Assembly: GCF_000247695.1 (NCBI RefSeq) | Contig: NW_004624795.1 | Span: forward strand, 11,968,747 to 12,032,746 | Source of the DNA: Heterocephalus glaber | Taxonomy: Eukaryota; Chordata; Mammalia; Rodentia; Bathyergidae | DNA: 64,000 nt | Direction: 5' to 3' | In this document: positions 1 to 14,239 of the stretch, piece after piece | Position numbering within the stretch: position 1 is the stretch's first letter | Layout of the letters: the number at the start of each line of letters is the position of its first letter | Notes under the pieces: model-generated | The model's database searches: none | What the model saw: the letters and a program-made list of their open reading frames with translations, nothing else | What the model was told of the DNA's origin: nothing | Made by a program: the position numbers and the translations under genes

Positions 1-2224
1 AGAGCCGGATGCCTCATCCGCCAGGTCCAGGAGCCCTGCCCACTACATCACAATTCCAGAGAGAACATCCGACAGCACTTCAAAGTTCCTGAGCCACAAT
101 AGCCAGCCTTGCCCTGGTTATAGCCATGATTATCTCCTGAAAGAATCAATTCCTAAGGAAAACAATAATAATAAGCTCAAGACATAATACTTCAAATATT
201 CTAGATTAACTAAAACCACTAGTGGGTGGGGGAATAAGGTAAAAAGATTACATATCAATATTAGTCAGAGTAAATACAACAGGCACAGTTGGCCAGTCAG
301 TCTTGAATACTACGAGGCTTTTCGTTTGTCATGCCAGAGTGCCTGAGGCAGTGCCGGAACCTGCACCCAGGAGGGGGTTTTATGTTAGTGCTTCTGGGGA
401 TTTCAGATACTTCTGCAGGATACTGGGGATTTTCTGCTCTCCCAGTACGAGGCATCTCCACAATGCAATGGGGAGAGTGGGGAAAGAGCCATCCCTTACC
501 TTCTCTCCTGGCTGAGTCTCCAAAATGAGAAGCTTCGTGGATACAAAGGCTCCTGCCACCCAGGGCCCTCCTCTAACTGGGCCGGCAAAGCTGGACCATG
601 AGAGGCCTCACCACTGCAGAGGCAGCGGGGTGTGCACCTCAGCCTGCAACTGCAAAGCTCCTCGCACAGGGCTTGGCTTTGGTGACTCGATTTTCTCCCC
701 AATACAGAGCCACAGGCTCCTCTGTCCTGAGCTTCACATCTGCCAGTGAAGAGCCCTCTCTGTTGTCCCCATCCAGCTGAAGACAGCCCTAGCGGGACCC
801 TGGGATACCTCTGGCATCCTTCTCCCCTGAGCCCAGCTATCTCCCGAGTGTGACTTGGCTTCAGACAAGGCTTCTGTCTCACAAGATCCATGAAGATGCT
901 TCTGGACATCTTCAAGACCAGACAAGCATCCATCACCAGAGAACTTTTTTTCCTCAGAGCAAAGGAAGAAAACCGATCAGTTATGGCAGGGACATCTTCC
1001 CTACAAAGATTCTTCCTCTCCCAAGGAACTGAAAATTCTTCCTGGGAGAGGACGCAGGTCACACATCCGTCAGGAATACCAAGGGCTCAGAGCCCTGGCA
1101 TTCCAGCACCAGGCCGAGTTGTGTTTCATTCTCAGTGGCCACATGAGAAAGCCTGGGGTCCCTCATTTCCCAACGGTGACCTCTTCTCATACCCTAAGAT
1201 GCTCCAGAAAACCCAGAGCTGAACTCATGTCACAAGAAGTGAAGTTCTTCACATTTTGGGGGTGGGAACTTTACATCCTGACATTAGGTTATAAGGGGTG
1301 CGGGGAAATTCTTCCAACCCATCCCCTCCTATCCCTTAGTGGCCCGGCTCATTTTCACTGCATGAAACACCACAGGGATAATAGCCATTTGTCTGGGCCT
1401 CTTTCGATCATTCCTTCCCCGAGCCTTAAAAGTCTTCCTGCCCTCTAGCCTGGTCCGTGTGGCATCCAGAATTGGCTAGAGAGAGGAAGACCATGGAAGG
1501 GGCCAGGGCCAGCGACAGGCCTCGCACTCCCAAGGGTGTCAGTGCCACGTCTTCAGCCTGTGGCCAGGGATCAACAGAAATATTGCCGTCTCCCACCGGG
1601 CTACCTAGGAGGCCCTTCGGGTCATAGACAGTCACCCGATGGTGTCAGCGGCAGCCGCACATGGCCCGGCTGCGTGACAGCACGCTCAGGATAACTGGTA
1701 CAGCTGGCTGCTTGACTATGTCAGCCATGGAGGCATGGACAGCAGTCAGTCCGATGTGACCACCCGGGAGGAAGGTGACCAAGCCAAGATGCTCTGGGCC
1801 GGGGCTCTGGCCCCAGGGCCTTGGCGATGGGAGGTAAGGAGCCAAGGTCTGTGTGGCAGCAGGTACATCTTTGGCAAGATGCCTCTCGTAGCCCTTCGGA
1901 GAGGCAGAAAGTTCCATGCAAACTGAACCGGGGTGGCCTGGACATAACACAAAGCCCACACTGCCCAATTCAGGTCATGGAGCCTGAACTACAAAGGTTC
2001 CCCTGAACATCTTGAAATCATCAGCGTGGTGTCAGAGGGAGGAGACAGCTCAGAAGGGAAGAGAGCTATTTTCCAGCGGAGGAAGAGGACACGCCTCTTT
2101 GGAAGACGGGTCCAGGTGGACACTCGCTATCCACGGCTCCCCTCAAGCACAGAGAATAGCCACGCACTGGAGCCCCAACAGGAGGGGAGCAGCGGGGAGG
2201 GGTCTGCAGACCGCTGAAACTCGG

Positions 2225-2300
2225 CCTGGTGGCACAGCTCAGTGGTAGGGGAGGAGTTTCACAGGCACGAGGCTCTGGATTTGATCCCCAGCACCACTAA
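2225..2300 (+). repeat. ID-type SINE, old
   Basis: CACAGCTCAGTGGTAGGGGA and TTTGATCCCCAGCACCAC (A and B box regions of a tRNA-like SINE). Confidence 0.7.
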
Positions 2301-2327
2301 AGATAAAATATACACTGAAATTCAATG

Positions 2328-2458
2328 ATTCTGCCAGGCATGGCAGAGTATGCCTATAATCCCAGCATTCGGGAGGCTGAGGCAGGAGGATCACCTCAAA
2401 TTCAAGGCCAGCCTGAACTACAAAATGAGACTCTGCTCAAAAAAAAAAAAGAAAGGAA
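2328..2458 (+). repeat. B1-type SINE
   Basis: Full body with CCCAGCATTCGGGAGGCTGA and an A-rich tail. Confidence 0.85.
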
Positions 2459-2863
2459 AAGAAAATCCAATGATTCTCGAACTTTAACAATCTAGAGAAC
2501 AATCAAACACCAAGGTCGGAAAGGAGCCCCAGAGAGCTGAAGGGCAGATACCTGTAGCCTGAGAAAGGACCTGACCCAGGTATCGATCTTCTTTCTACCA
2601 GAGGAAAAGCGCACTAATGGCTTTACACCCCAAGCCCTGCCCTTCTGCCCAGCACCTGGAGATTTCCCAGGAGAGTGAGGAGGAGGGCAGAAGTCACCTG
2701 GTGGGGGCAGCAGACGAGGGACAACACTTCCTGGCCCCTCTCCCCACTCTCCACTGGGGGACCTAGGGACGCGCCCCAGGGCAGTCGCACCTGGCCCTAC
2801 CCCCCGGGTCTCAGATGCCCCCACAGCTGGTCACCCGCGAATCGGTGCCAGCCCAGCGGCCTG

Positions 2864-3399
2864 CTACTTGAGCGGGCAGATGGACAGCCTGGCCCCCGCT
2901 GAGAACATCCAGAAGGCCGGGTGCAGGGCATCGGTAAAGTTCACCCCCTTGAACTTATACAGCAGGTGGACCTTGTCAGCCACCACAGCGAAGAAAATGA
3001 GGAAGCCGTGGTCACAGTTGAGGAGCACGCCCACCCGCGTGGCCTTGGTCGGGGGCAGCGTCTTCTCCACGTTGCTGTGCCACACGGAGATCTTGTTGTT
3101 GAACCACTCCACGCACCAGGACACGGCATTGCGGCCCAGGCGGCTCTCAGGGCCCTGGCGCTCCATACTGCTGTAGCACACGCCCACCCCACAGAAGTTG
3201 CCCTTCTGCAGCTCTACCTCCCAGTAGTGGATGCCCTTCTTGTAGGAGTGCAGGCCCAGCACCTGCGAGCAGTGCGTGAAGCGCTGTGGGTGCGGCCGGA
3301 AGTACTGTGGCACGTCGGCCACGGAGGCCACTGTGTAGTTGTCGGACAGAGACACCTTGTTGTGGGCCGTGTTGTAGTCCAGGATGACTTTCACGGAAT
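2864..3399 (-). CDS. TRIM25: TRIM25 exon 9, PRY/SPRY and stop
   Basis: 178 residues beginning Y-S-V-K-V-I-L-D-Y. It contains the HYWEVEL and CVEWFN SPRY signatures and ends ARLSICPLK before the stop at 2864-2866. Compared with the human protein from memory, FFAVVADK and YKFKGVNF each seem to carry one extra residue. Confidence 0.95.
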
Positions 3400-6300
3400 C
3401 TGAGAAGACATCGCCCCAGGAGTCAGCCCCTAGGAGCTCCCTTTGAGCTCCAGCAGCACTGGGTACTATTTATTCTTTTCACTTTTTGGATTTGTTTTTT
3501 TTTCTTTTGAGACAGGCTGGCCTTGAACTCACCATGTAGCCCAGGCTGGCCCCTAACTCACAGCAATCCTCCTGCCTCAGCCTCCCTGCTGGGACTACAG
3601 GTGTGTGCTTTATTTTTTTCTTTTATCCACCCATCCACCCACACTTCCATCCACACCACCAAGCTACTCACATTCCAAGAGCTCGGATCTGGACTTGACT
3701 AAGAAGTTCTCGAGCACTTTGGCCTTGAGAGACTGAAAGTCCATGGCTTTGGCTGCTGTTGGGAGAGGAAACAGCGGTTGCTGGGACAAACTCAGTGAAG
3801 ACCCCGCAGGCCCTTAGCCACCGTAACTCACCATCCGGGACAGTCGCTTTCATGTCCACTGCCTGTCCGGGGGCACCGAAGACAAGGGTCTTGGGTGATA
3901 CAGGGGTCGTGGCAGTAGCTGGAGGCAAGGAAAGGGAGACACAAGTTGGTGCTGGGGCCAGAAGGGACAGGGCGGTGTCACCTCCCTCCCAAGCCAGCTG
4001 ACAAGAGCCACTGCATAAACACACACCTGAAGGGCCAGGCCTGTGCAGACGTGTCCAGATAAGGCTACAGTCATGTATTGTTTGTTGTTGAGACAGGGTC
4101 TTGCTATGTAGCCCAGCTCAGCCTCAAACCTGTGGTGATTCTCCTACCTTAACTTCCCCACTGCCGGGATCACAGGCATGCACCACCACGCCCGGCTGTA
4201 TTTATTTTTTTAGTGGTGCTGGGTATCAAACCCAGGGCCTCACCCACACTCCACAAATGCTCTACCAACCCTTGCAGTATACAGTCCTAAGACTTGGGCC
4301 ACCCAGAACCCCGGTAAAATCCATCAACTGCTGCTGCCAGTTTATTTTTTGTTTTGTTTCATTTTTAGTATTGGCGATTGTATCTAGAGTCTCTGCACTG
4401 AGCTACATCCCCTGTATGACTTATTTTGAGACAAGGTCTCACTAACTTGCTAAATTGTCCGGGATGGGCTCCAACTTTGATTCTCCTGCCTCAGCTTCCC
4501 TGAACTCTGGGGTTACAGGTGTGCGGGTCCAGGCCTGGCTTACTGTCAGCTTTTAGTTCTAGGGTTGGAGGAGTCTCAAGGGCAAAAAGAAACAAAAATG
4601 CAAACTTACGAATCTTCTTGGGCTTCTTTTCTTCTGAAAAAGAAAGTTTTCAAAATTCAGGTATTTTAAAGCATAGCACCATGACACTTTCAAAGGACCC
4701 GTAATAACATTCACTGGCACCGTTCTGATTCATACAAACAGAGCTAGGCTGTCTGAACTTGAAAAACAGAAAGGCTGGGCAGGCAGAAGGAATCAGCACC
4801 GACAGAAACCTCACCAGTAGTGCCGGAGGGGCTGACTCTTAAGGAGTTGGCAGGTGGGCAACATTTTGGCATCGGTTTGTCACAATGTATCTACCTGTAC
4901 ATTTACTGCATGTAAATTGTATCTTTGCAAAAGAAAAAAAAAAGCAAACAAACAAACCAGGGAAGCAAAAAAATCTTGTCAATTATTATGTGAGGTTTTT
5001 TGGGGATTTTGTGAGACAGCGTCTCGCTATGTAGTTCATCCTGGCCTTGAAGTCAAGGCGATCCTCCTGCCTCAGCCTCCCAAGTGCTAGGATTACAGGC
5101 ATGTGCCACCAGAATGGGCATGGCAGTTGTTAAACAATACCCAAAGTGTGTGTCCTTGGGGGGGAAGTGGTTCTCTACATATGGGCCCCAAATTGGCAAT
5201 ATCCATGTTACCTGGAAACCCATAAGATCGTGGGTAACAGCACCCCAAAATGACAAAAATTGATGCTTAGGAGGATGTAAATAAATCTACTCTTTTTTTT
5301 TTTTTGGTACCGGGGATCGAACTCGGGTCCTTGCGCTTGCGCAGCAGGCGGCGAAACCACTGAGCTAAATCCCCGGCCCAAATCTATTCTTTTTATGAGG
5401 AAAAACACACAGACACCATAAACTGCACATGTGTGGTATTAAAAGTCCATGGTGGGACCAACGAGAAATAACTTTTCTAAAACATCCCAGTGTGTGTGTC
5501 TAGGGGGACAATCCTGAAAAAGGCCGAGAAATGCGTGAAGAGCAGGAGCGCCTCCCAGTGGGACACCGAGCTCCCTCCCGAGGGCAGACCCAGCCACTGG
5601 GAGCTGCCGTCTGCACCAGGGCTCTGCTCAGGACCGAGCCCTCAGGTGGACCAGCCCCGCCTCCTTCCTGCCCGAGGGGACCCCGCCGCAGCCCTGGGAC
5701 CTGGACGGAAGGGGCAGGGACCCCCCAGAGTCCCAGCCAAAGCCCCAGCCAGTCACAGCCACAGGGAGGGAGATAGGCCACTTACGCGGGGCCTTCTTCG
5801 CAGGCCGTGGGCCTTTGTGGCTGGAGTCGGAGCAGGAGTCTCCAGCATCACCTGCGTCAGGGAAGAGGGAAGGGCTCAGAGTCCGGCTCCGCTCCAGCTG
5901 CCCAGAAACCAGCTGTGCCACGACCTCCCCTCCAGTCATTGGCAAAGGACAAAAACAAGGTACTCGAAGCTGCTCCGTGTCCTCTGCTCTGCCTAGCACA
6001 TAGCTGGGGTGAGCGAGGAGTTAGACACTGGGGAAGATGGTGGAACTCAATCAGCTCTGTGGGCAGTGGGGAGAGATCATGTACAAAGGCCCTGTGGCAG
6101 AAAGCTTAGCGTATCTGAGGGACAGATTGCAGAGAGATGAGGGAGGCCCGGGGGCAGAGAGTAGGACAGGACCTGCCCGGGCCTGCAGCCCAGTTCAAGG
6201 GTCTGGTCCATAATCTAAGGGCAATGTCAAGTCCCTGAGCAGAGGAGGAAGGCATCTTGACAGACTCTTTGGCTGCAGGAGGGGGCACAGAGGGAGGAGT

Positions 6301-9300
6301 CAGGAAGCTGCCACAGTCACAGGGCGCAGATAACGACAGCAGACAGCAGGCAGGTGGCGGCTGTGCGGGGACAGTGGGCAGAGTCAGGAGAAACTTAAAA
6401 AGCAAGATCTAGGGACAGACTGGGTACGAGGAAGGGAAGGGTGTCAGGGCCTCTAGGTCCCTCAGACCCCCGAACACCCAGACAACCCGAGTCCACTCAA
6501 AGCCCACCCACCTTGGCCGCAAGACCCCGGACAGAAAGCCCCATCGAAGCACCCAGAAATCTCTTAGGAAGGATGGCCAAGATGTCAGGGTAGGCAGACG
6601 CCACCCCCATGCCCCACAAGATGCCCAGAAAACCCCCAGTTTCAGGCTCTGCCACGGAAGCGGGGAGCTGCTGACGTCACCTGAGCTGCTGGGCTCCTCG
6701 GACTTTTTCTCCTGGAGCTGCTGCAGGGCCCGCTTCAGCTCACTCTTGAGGTCCAAGGTGCCCTGGTAGACGCCCCTTAGCAGCTCCTGATCCAGCTCCA
6801 CCTTGGGGACGTAGACTGGCTTCGTGGTGATCCCTTGCAATTTTGACGCTTTCTGGAACAAGCGGGGGCATTAAGGCAGGCAGCTCCGGGGAATCTGGGA
6901 AGCCAGGGCCTGGCTCTGTCCTTTCCCACCCACAGGAGCTGCCAGTGCCCAGGGGTGCTGAGATGGAGGCATCTGCTCAACTTCCAGCCCTGAGGTCACC
7001 AGGGCTTAAAGCATCCTTCCGGTAACTCTGCCACCGAGGGGCACAAAAAAGCAGCGTGGACTGACGTCCCCTCCCTCTCCTCCAGTCCTGGCTAGGAAAA
7101 TGCGGGAACACAGGATCCTTCCTAAAGGAGCGGCCCTAACCCCCTGGTCAGCGCCCAGGCATGTCCCACAGGAAGGGAGGGTCTCACTGAAGGTCCCAAC
7201 TTTGAATCTAACAGACCTGGTCCTACGCAGAGGACCAGACTCAGAATCCTTTCTCAGCGAGCCCAGCAGCCGATCCCGGGCCCAGGAACATGTGCCTCAG
7301 GATACAACACATCCGGCCTGGGCATTCGAGGCATCGTGCGGAGAGAGGAGAAGGTTCCACCCTTCCCGTTCAAGGGGTCTGGGCCTTTGGTGGTAGCAAC
7401 AGCTCCAGCACACCAAGCACGGGCTCCACATGGGGCACGTGAGGAAGGAGCGGAGTGCCACAGATGGGCTTCCGGTGGAGAAACAAAAGCAGACACATCT
7501 GCAATGTCATGTAGCGTCACAGCCAAGGCAGTGTGACATACCCTGGAACAAGTAGCACAATAATGGGACCCTAGGAAAATGCGGGCAACTGGAGCTGGCC
7601 TTGGACACAGAACATGATCCACTGGGCGGAGAATGGCAGGTGGCCCTGCCATGAAGCTGCAGACAAAGGAGAGGCCCGGGCACCAAGGACTTCACCAGCC
7701 ATGCAAGAGCAGGAAGCCAGAAAGAGATGGCTCCAGTGCTTCAGAAGGGCACTTCCGGGGTCACGTAGAGGGAGGACAGGAGGAAGGGGTGGAGGTTCGA
7801 GGTAGGTACAGTCTAGGAGGGCCCCAAATTCCTGCTCCTCCCATGTACAAGTCCTGAATAATCCCTCCTCTTGAGGAGGGGGGTGGCGCAGAACAGAGCG
7901 CCACACACCCACGGATTAGCTTACATTACATGCCCAAGCGGAAGGAATATTGCAGGTATAATCAAATCAGGTGATTCTGAGTGAGTCAACAGGGTGATTT
8001 TCCTGGGTGGACACACACTTATCAAGTAAAAATCCTCTAAAGAGGGATAGGGAGAAATTCCCCCCCTGGCTTGACAAAATAAGCTGCCAAGTTGACAGAA
8101 GACCTCGGCTGACAGCCACAAGGGAGTGGGCACCTGGATCCTACAACCATAGGAAACTGAATTCTGCCCAAAACCAGGTGAGCCTGAGGACAGGCCTGAG
8201 CTCCAAAACCAGCGCAGGCAGCCCTGTGAGACCCCAGGCACACAACCCACGAAGCCACATCCAGATCCTGGGCCAGGGACTAAGCCCCTAAGCCCAGGCC
8301 CAATTGCTGCACAGCATAGAAATACAGTGTGCATCTCAGGGACACTTTATTTATTTATTTTTGAGACAGGGTTTCACTATGTAGTTCAGACAGACCTTGA
8401 ACTCACTATGTAGCCCAGGCTGGCCAAGAACTTACAGTAATCTTCCTGCCTCAGCCTCCCAGAAGGCTGGGATTACAGTCATGGGCCACCACGCCTGGCT
8501 CATCAGGGATGCTTCTAACGACCTCCTCTCCCCCCGACTCTGGGAGGGCAGAAGGGTCCTCAGCAGTGCCCTCTTCAACACCCACCTCCAGAAACTCAAA
8601 CTCGTCCCCCTTGGCCAGGTTGAGCTCGATATCCTCCTTCAGGGTCTGGATCTCATTCCTCTTCTTGAGGAGAATCTGGTAAATGGTGTCGAACTTGGTG
8701 CTGACCCTCTTCTCCTCTTCCTTTATCTTTCGTGTTGCGCTGGCCTCAGAGGAGTCAATGAGTGCCTTCATTTCCTTATATTCCTGTTTCAGCTGGTCGA
8801 TCTTCTTGCCTGCAGCATCCTAAGAGCCAAGGCAAGAGGGCTCCCATGGACTGCATAGCCACTTTGGCCAGCCGTTTGCAATATCTAGTGAATGGATGTG
8901 GAGGTGCCCTATCCCCGTCCCAGGGACGCCAACCCTCGGCATATGCTCCCCTAAACCTCTCAGACCTGCCTAGAGACACACTCAGCATGTTCACAAGCAG
9001 CACTGGGCTCTTGTTTGTTTTTGGTTTTTTAGACAGAGTCTCTGTATATAGTTCAAGCTGGACCTGAACTCACTATGTAGCCCAGGCTGGCCTTGGACTT
9101 GTGGTGATCCTCCTGCCTCAGCCTCCTGAGTGCTGGAATTATAGGTGTGCATCACCGCACCCAGCATAAGCAGCACTGTTTGAAAAAGCAAAAGTCAACA
9201 ACAACCTGGATCACTGCTGGATCCAACCTGGATCACAAGACATTTAGAGAAGATCTATTGCCACTACTCTTTAAACTCTTCAATGAAATTGAAAGGGAAG

Positions 9301-12300
9301 TAATATTTCCAAATTCATTCCTGGACACAAGTGTTACTTTGATTCCAAAAGCAGACAAAGACCCAAACAAAAAAGAGAACTACAGGCCAATCTCCCTAAT
9401 GAACATAGATGCAAAAATCCTCAACAAGATATTGGCAAACAGAATACAGAGGGTCATCAAGAACATCATACACCCTGACCAAGTTGGATTTATCCCAGGG
9501 ATGCAGGGATGGTTCAACATATATAGATCAATAAATGTAATACACTATATTATCAGAGTCAAGGACAAAAACCATATGATCCTCTCAATAGATGCAGAAA
9601 AAGCATTTGACAAAGTCCAACACCCATTCATGATAAAAACCCTACAGAAAATTGGAATAGAAGGTCTTTATCTCAACTTGATTAAAGCTATCTATGAAAA
9701 ACCAACAGCCAACATCATACTAAATGGTCAAAAACTGAAAACCTTCATGCCAAAATCAGGAACAAGACAAGGATGTCCACTGTCAGCACTCCTGTTCAAT
9801 ACAGTTCTGGAAACATTAGGCACAGCAATCAGACAAGATAAAGAAATAAAAGGAATAAAGATAGGAAAGAAAGATGTTAAACTGTCATTATTCGCCGAGG
9901 ATATGATACTTTACACAGAAGACCCAGAAGACTCCTAGACTTAATTGACAGATTCAGTAGAGTAGCTGGATGCAAGGTCAACACTCAGAAAACAATAGCC
10001 TTCTTGTACACAAATGACAGACTGACTGAGAGAGAAATTAGGGAAACAATTCCTTTCACAATAGCATCCAAAAAACTGAAATACCTAGGAATCAGTCTAA
10101 CGAAGGAGACAAAAACAACCTAGACATCTATCAAGAGCAGACTCACAGAGATGGAGAACGACCCATAGAACAGAGTACTAATAGTTATGAAATATTATTA
10201 ATCTGGACCTGTGCATGCGTAAATCTCCATGACAGAAAAACAACCTGCAGAGGAAGCTTTATAGAAAGCTTAGAAACAAACAGGATGGTGGTGTTGATTA
10301 CTAAGAAACACACACGTATGCAAAGAAAGTATAAAGCAATGCACAGAATGGATGCATTCAAGAGAGCGGCTGCTTCTGAGGAGAGGAGGAGGGACAGGAC
10401 AAGGGAGGAGTGGGAGAGGCTGTCCCGGAACATTTCATTCCTTTTTTCCCCCGTACACTACTAGAGATTGCACTGAGGCACATCACACCCCCAGACCTTT
10501 TGTTATTGTTTATTTTGAAACAAGTCACTAAACTGCCAGAGCTGGGCTTGAACTCATGACCCTCCTAGGTAACCTCCCAGAGTGCTGGGATTCCAGGCAT
10601 GCACCATCACACCCAGCCGGGTCACTTTTTTTTTTTTTTTGGTACTGGGGATCGAACTCAGGACCTTGCCCTTTCGAGGCAGCTGGGCAGAACCACTGAG
10701 ATAAATCCCCAGCCCTATTTCTTAAACTCTAGGCAGTTCCTAAGTAATTATTTTATTTTGGGGGTTTTGGCTTTTTGGGACAGGGTCTCGCTATGTGGTT
10801 CAGGCTGGCCTTGAACTCATTATGTAGTCCAGCCTGGACTACAGAGCGAGACCTCTCCCTGGAGCTCCAGCTGGGTACAAAGCTCACCAAGATAGCATTT
10901 CCCCAACCCCTCTGCAGCGAGGCTTTGGGATGCGATTAAGCAAATTCTGATGAAGAGGCACAGCCGGAAATGGTATGTGCAACACTATCACTTGTGCAAA
11001 AGGAAACTGCTAGTCAGGTGTGGTGCACGCCTGTGCTCCCAGCCTTCTGGGAGGCTGAGGCAAGAAGATCATGAGTTCTAGCCCAGTCTGGGCAACTCAA
11101 CAATTTAGTGAGAATCTGTCTTAAAATAAAACTTTAAAAGGGCCAGGGATGTAGCTCAGTGACAAGGCCCTGGGTTCAATCCCCAGCACCACAAGAAAAA
11201 AAAAAAAAAGGAAGGAAATGACTTGTTTCCCTCCCTACCTCACTTTTCAGACTACAACACGGAAGCTACAGTGAACCAGTGTAGAAACCCAGCTTGACAT
11301 GGCTGCTGCCATCTTGGTCATGACTGCCAATTCACCTCCTTTGTGACCCAGGCACACCTCCCAACCCCTATAGGACAAACACAGTCATTAAGCCGGCCAG
11401 CTGAGTGAATCATACTAACAAGGCCACTGATGCTGGGACATACTGGTAGATTTTGAGAAAGGCCAGAACATGCCAGTTGGCCACTGGCTACTTTTACCCA
11501 GCTAAACCCCTCCTCCTGGCTTGGGCCGCAGTACCCTCTGGCTTTGCTGCCACTCACAACGGGCTTCTGTCCCCGAGGCCCTGACACCCTGCACTCCGTC
11601 CAATCCCAGACATGTCTGCCTCTTTCTCCCGCACCCTGGCTCCTGCGCCTTTGTGGTGAGTTCTCTTGTACCAGGGCTGAGATTTCCCCAAACACCCAGC
11701 TTCAACCAAAGAGAGAAGGACATTGCCCTGTGGAGGAGCAGGACAACAGGAAGCGGGGGGGCCCGGGACCCCTGAATCATCGTGGGGAGCACGGCCATCC
11801 GGCCATCCCGCCAGGCTGGTTGATCGTCACCATGAGCACAATCAACTTCCACCTGGCTGGCTGCAATCTCTGAATTCGGGGGCACTTTTGTTTGCAGCAG
11901 TTTAACCAATAACACGTTCACCCACCCCACCCATTCAGCCCCACAACCCCCTCCAGAAAAGAGCTAAGACTCTGCTGTGCAGATGGGAAGACAGGCTCGG
12001 GATCCACCCACCTGACAGGAGCCACACAGCTAGTGCCTAACTCACTGGCGTCCCCAGTAGAGCCACAGCTGCAACAGACACCCTGGCTCAGGACGTTTAA
12101 AAATCCAAGCTTCTTTCAGTCAAAGGTAATTGAGTGTTATAAAAAATTTGGAGGGGCTGGGGATTTAGCTCAGTGGTTCTGGCGCCTGCCTTGCAAGCAC
12201 AAGGTCCCGAGTTTGATCCCTGGTACCAAAAAAAAAAAAAAATTTGGAAGCCAGGCGTAGTGGTGCACACGCATAATTCCAGCACTTGAGAGGCTGAGGC

Positions 12301-14192
12301 AGGAGGATCACTGGGAGTTTAAAGCTAGCCGGGGCTATATAGCAAGACCCTGTCTCAAAAAAACCAACTAAAAACAAAAACAAAAATTCCACTCTTACCC
12401 TAGAATAGTTCTTTCATGCAATGTTTTCCTACACTTCCTGTGATGGTTATGCAGGCCTGCCAAAGACAGGTCCACATGCCAGAGCCTCTGAACTCAACCT
12501 CAGCTAGAACAAGGGTCTTTGCAGAGGCAATTATGAAGGGTCTTGAGATTCGATCACCCGGATCAGCCAGGTGCGCCCTGGATCCAAGGACAAGTGTCCT
12601 TATCAAGAGCCCCAGAGAGAGAGGAAGTGGCCACGAGGCAATAGAGACAGAGACCGATCGATGATCGATACAAGGTAGCCACAGGCCAAGGAATGCCTGG
12701 GTCCCCGGAAGCTGGAAGAGGCAGGCAGTGTCCCTGGACCAGAGGCATCAGAGGCCCTGTGGCCCTACTGACACCTTGACTGTGGACTTCTGGGCTCCAG
12801 AATTGTGGGAGAGTAAAGTTCTGTGAGGCAACTTCTCACAGCAGCCTTAGGAAATGACTGTATTTCCTTTTCCGAGCTAGATGCAGCCCTAGCAGTTATA
12901 AACTTTTGCTTCCTATTTTTAATAGTCATCTTTCTACATTACTGTTTTTGGTTTTTTGGTTTTTTGAGTCAGAGTCCTGCTATGTAGCCCAGGCTGGCTT
13001 CAAACTCATGGCGATCTTCCTGCCTCAGCTTCCCAAGGGCACCACCACACCCAGCAAGGTTGGGTTTATAGCTGGCCTTCAGTTTGGGTCTGCAGTGAAT
13101 CTTCCTTGGGCACACGGCCTTCCGCATGCTTTGCCAGGATACCACTTAACTCTGATGCTCGTCAGCATACTCAGCTTTGTCCAGGCCCAGGCCTTGTCTG
13201 TCCTGCCTGCAGGCCAAGGTGGTGCGGGGGCAGGGCAGCGCCACTCACCTGCATGGCCTGCTTCCTGGCCCGCACGTCCTCCAGCGCTCGGGATGCCCCG
13301 TTGATTTGACCGTACATGAGGCTTAGCTTCTGCCTCAGCTTGTTCTGCACAAGAAACAAACAAGGGTGAGAGGCCCCGGTTGGGCTGGCCAGCTCCCTGC
13401 CCGGAACCATCCTGAATCTCTGGCGCTTCTGGCAAAGTGAACAGTGCGGGTGCTGGTGCCCTGGACCGCACTAACGCCAGCCTGTGCAATGGTGAATCCG
13501 TTCGCTACGCCCCGTGTTACAGCCGCTGAAATCAAGGCCCAGAGGACAGCAAGGTGGGCCGCTGGGACAGCTGCTTCCACGATGGCAGATTTGGCCATGG
13601 GGACAGCCCTCCCCCCACCGGATAGCGGAAAATCAGTCAGAATCCCAAAGAGAAAAAGACACAGGAGAAGGGGACCCCCTGAGAGACAAGCCTGAGTCTG
13701 GAACGCTTCTCCAGAGGCCCTGCCAATCTGGAAGGAAGCTGGGACACTCTATCAGCCTCAGGAAGGCAGGGAGCAGAAATCAGGGCCCAAGCGTCATCTG
13801 GCCACCCAAGGCTGGGACCAGCTAGTGCTGGGACCAGCTAGTGCTGGGAGTTGGATGAGCCGGGCCCCAGTGGTGAAGCCCAACTGCGAATCAATCCGTC
13901 CCCGGGTTAGGCCAGTTCAGATTCACTTGGCTCCCAGAACCTCCAGAAACAAAGAGAAATGAGGCAGGAAGGAAGGAAGTCAGCACCATCCTCCTATTAT
14001 ATCTCCAAGATGTCGTATCAAGCCAGGCTCAGTGGCCCAGGCCTGTCATCGCAGCACTCTGGGAGGCGAGGCAGGAAGGAAAGTTCAAGCAACCTAGCAA
14101 CTTAGCGACACCCTGTCTCAAAATTTAAAACAATAATAATGAAGGAGCTGGGGATGTCGCTCAGCGTGAAGGTCCTGGATTCAATCCCCAGC

Positions 14193-14239
<47 letters not shown>

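Larger units (their letters stand above)
1..2863. other. TRIM25 3' flank, probably 3' UTR in part
   Basis: Downstream of the TRIM25 stop. Human TRIM25 has a multi-kilobase 3' UTR, so much of this may be transcribed on the minus strand. I see no AATAAA or ATTAAA on the minus strand here, so the poly(A) site probably lies left of the window. Besides two SINEs at 2225-2458, nothing is recognised. Confidence 0.5.
8820..13248 (-). other. TRIM25 intron 2
   Basis: Contains an L1 ORF2 fragment (9210-10130), several B1/ID elements and a MaLR-like LTR (12425-12870). 11220-11960 is unassigned. Confidence 0.8.

Noticed and set aside
1..2863. Estrogen response element in the TRIM25 3' region, as known for the human gene
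   Set aside because: Only isolated TGACC/GGTCA half-sites were seen by eye, with no GGTCANNNTGACC palindrome.
9147..9938. 263-codon open frame as a host gene
   Set aside because: It is LINE-1 reverse transcriptase, truncated and frameshifted.
12154..12240. ID elements as functional tRNA-Ala genes
   Set aside because: The A- and B-box regions are tRNA-like, but the bodies carry A-tails and TSDs and lack a proper acceptor stem; they are SINEs.
14193..14239. Direct repeats as a CRISPR-like array
   Set aside because: Plain CA dinucleotide repeat in a mammalian intron.
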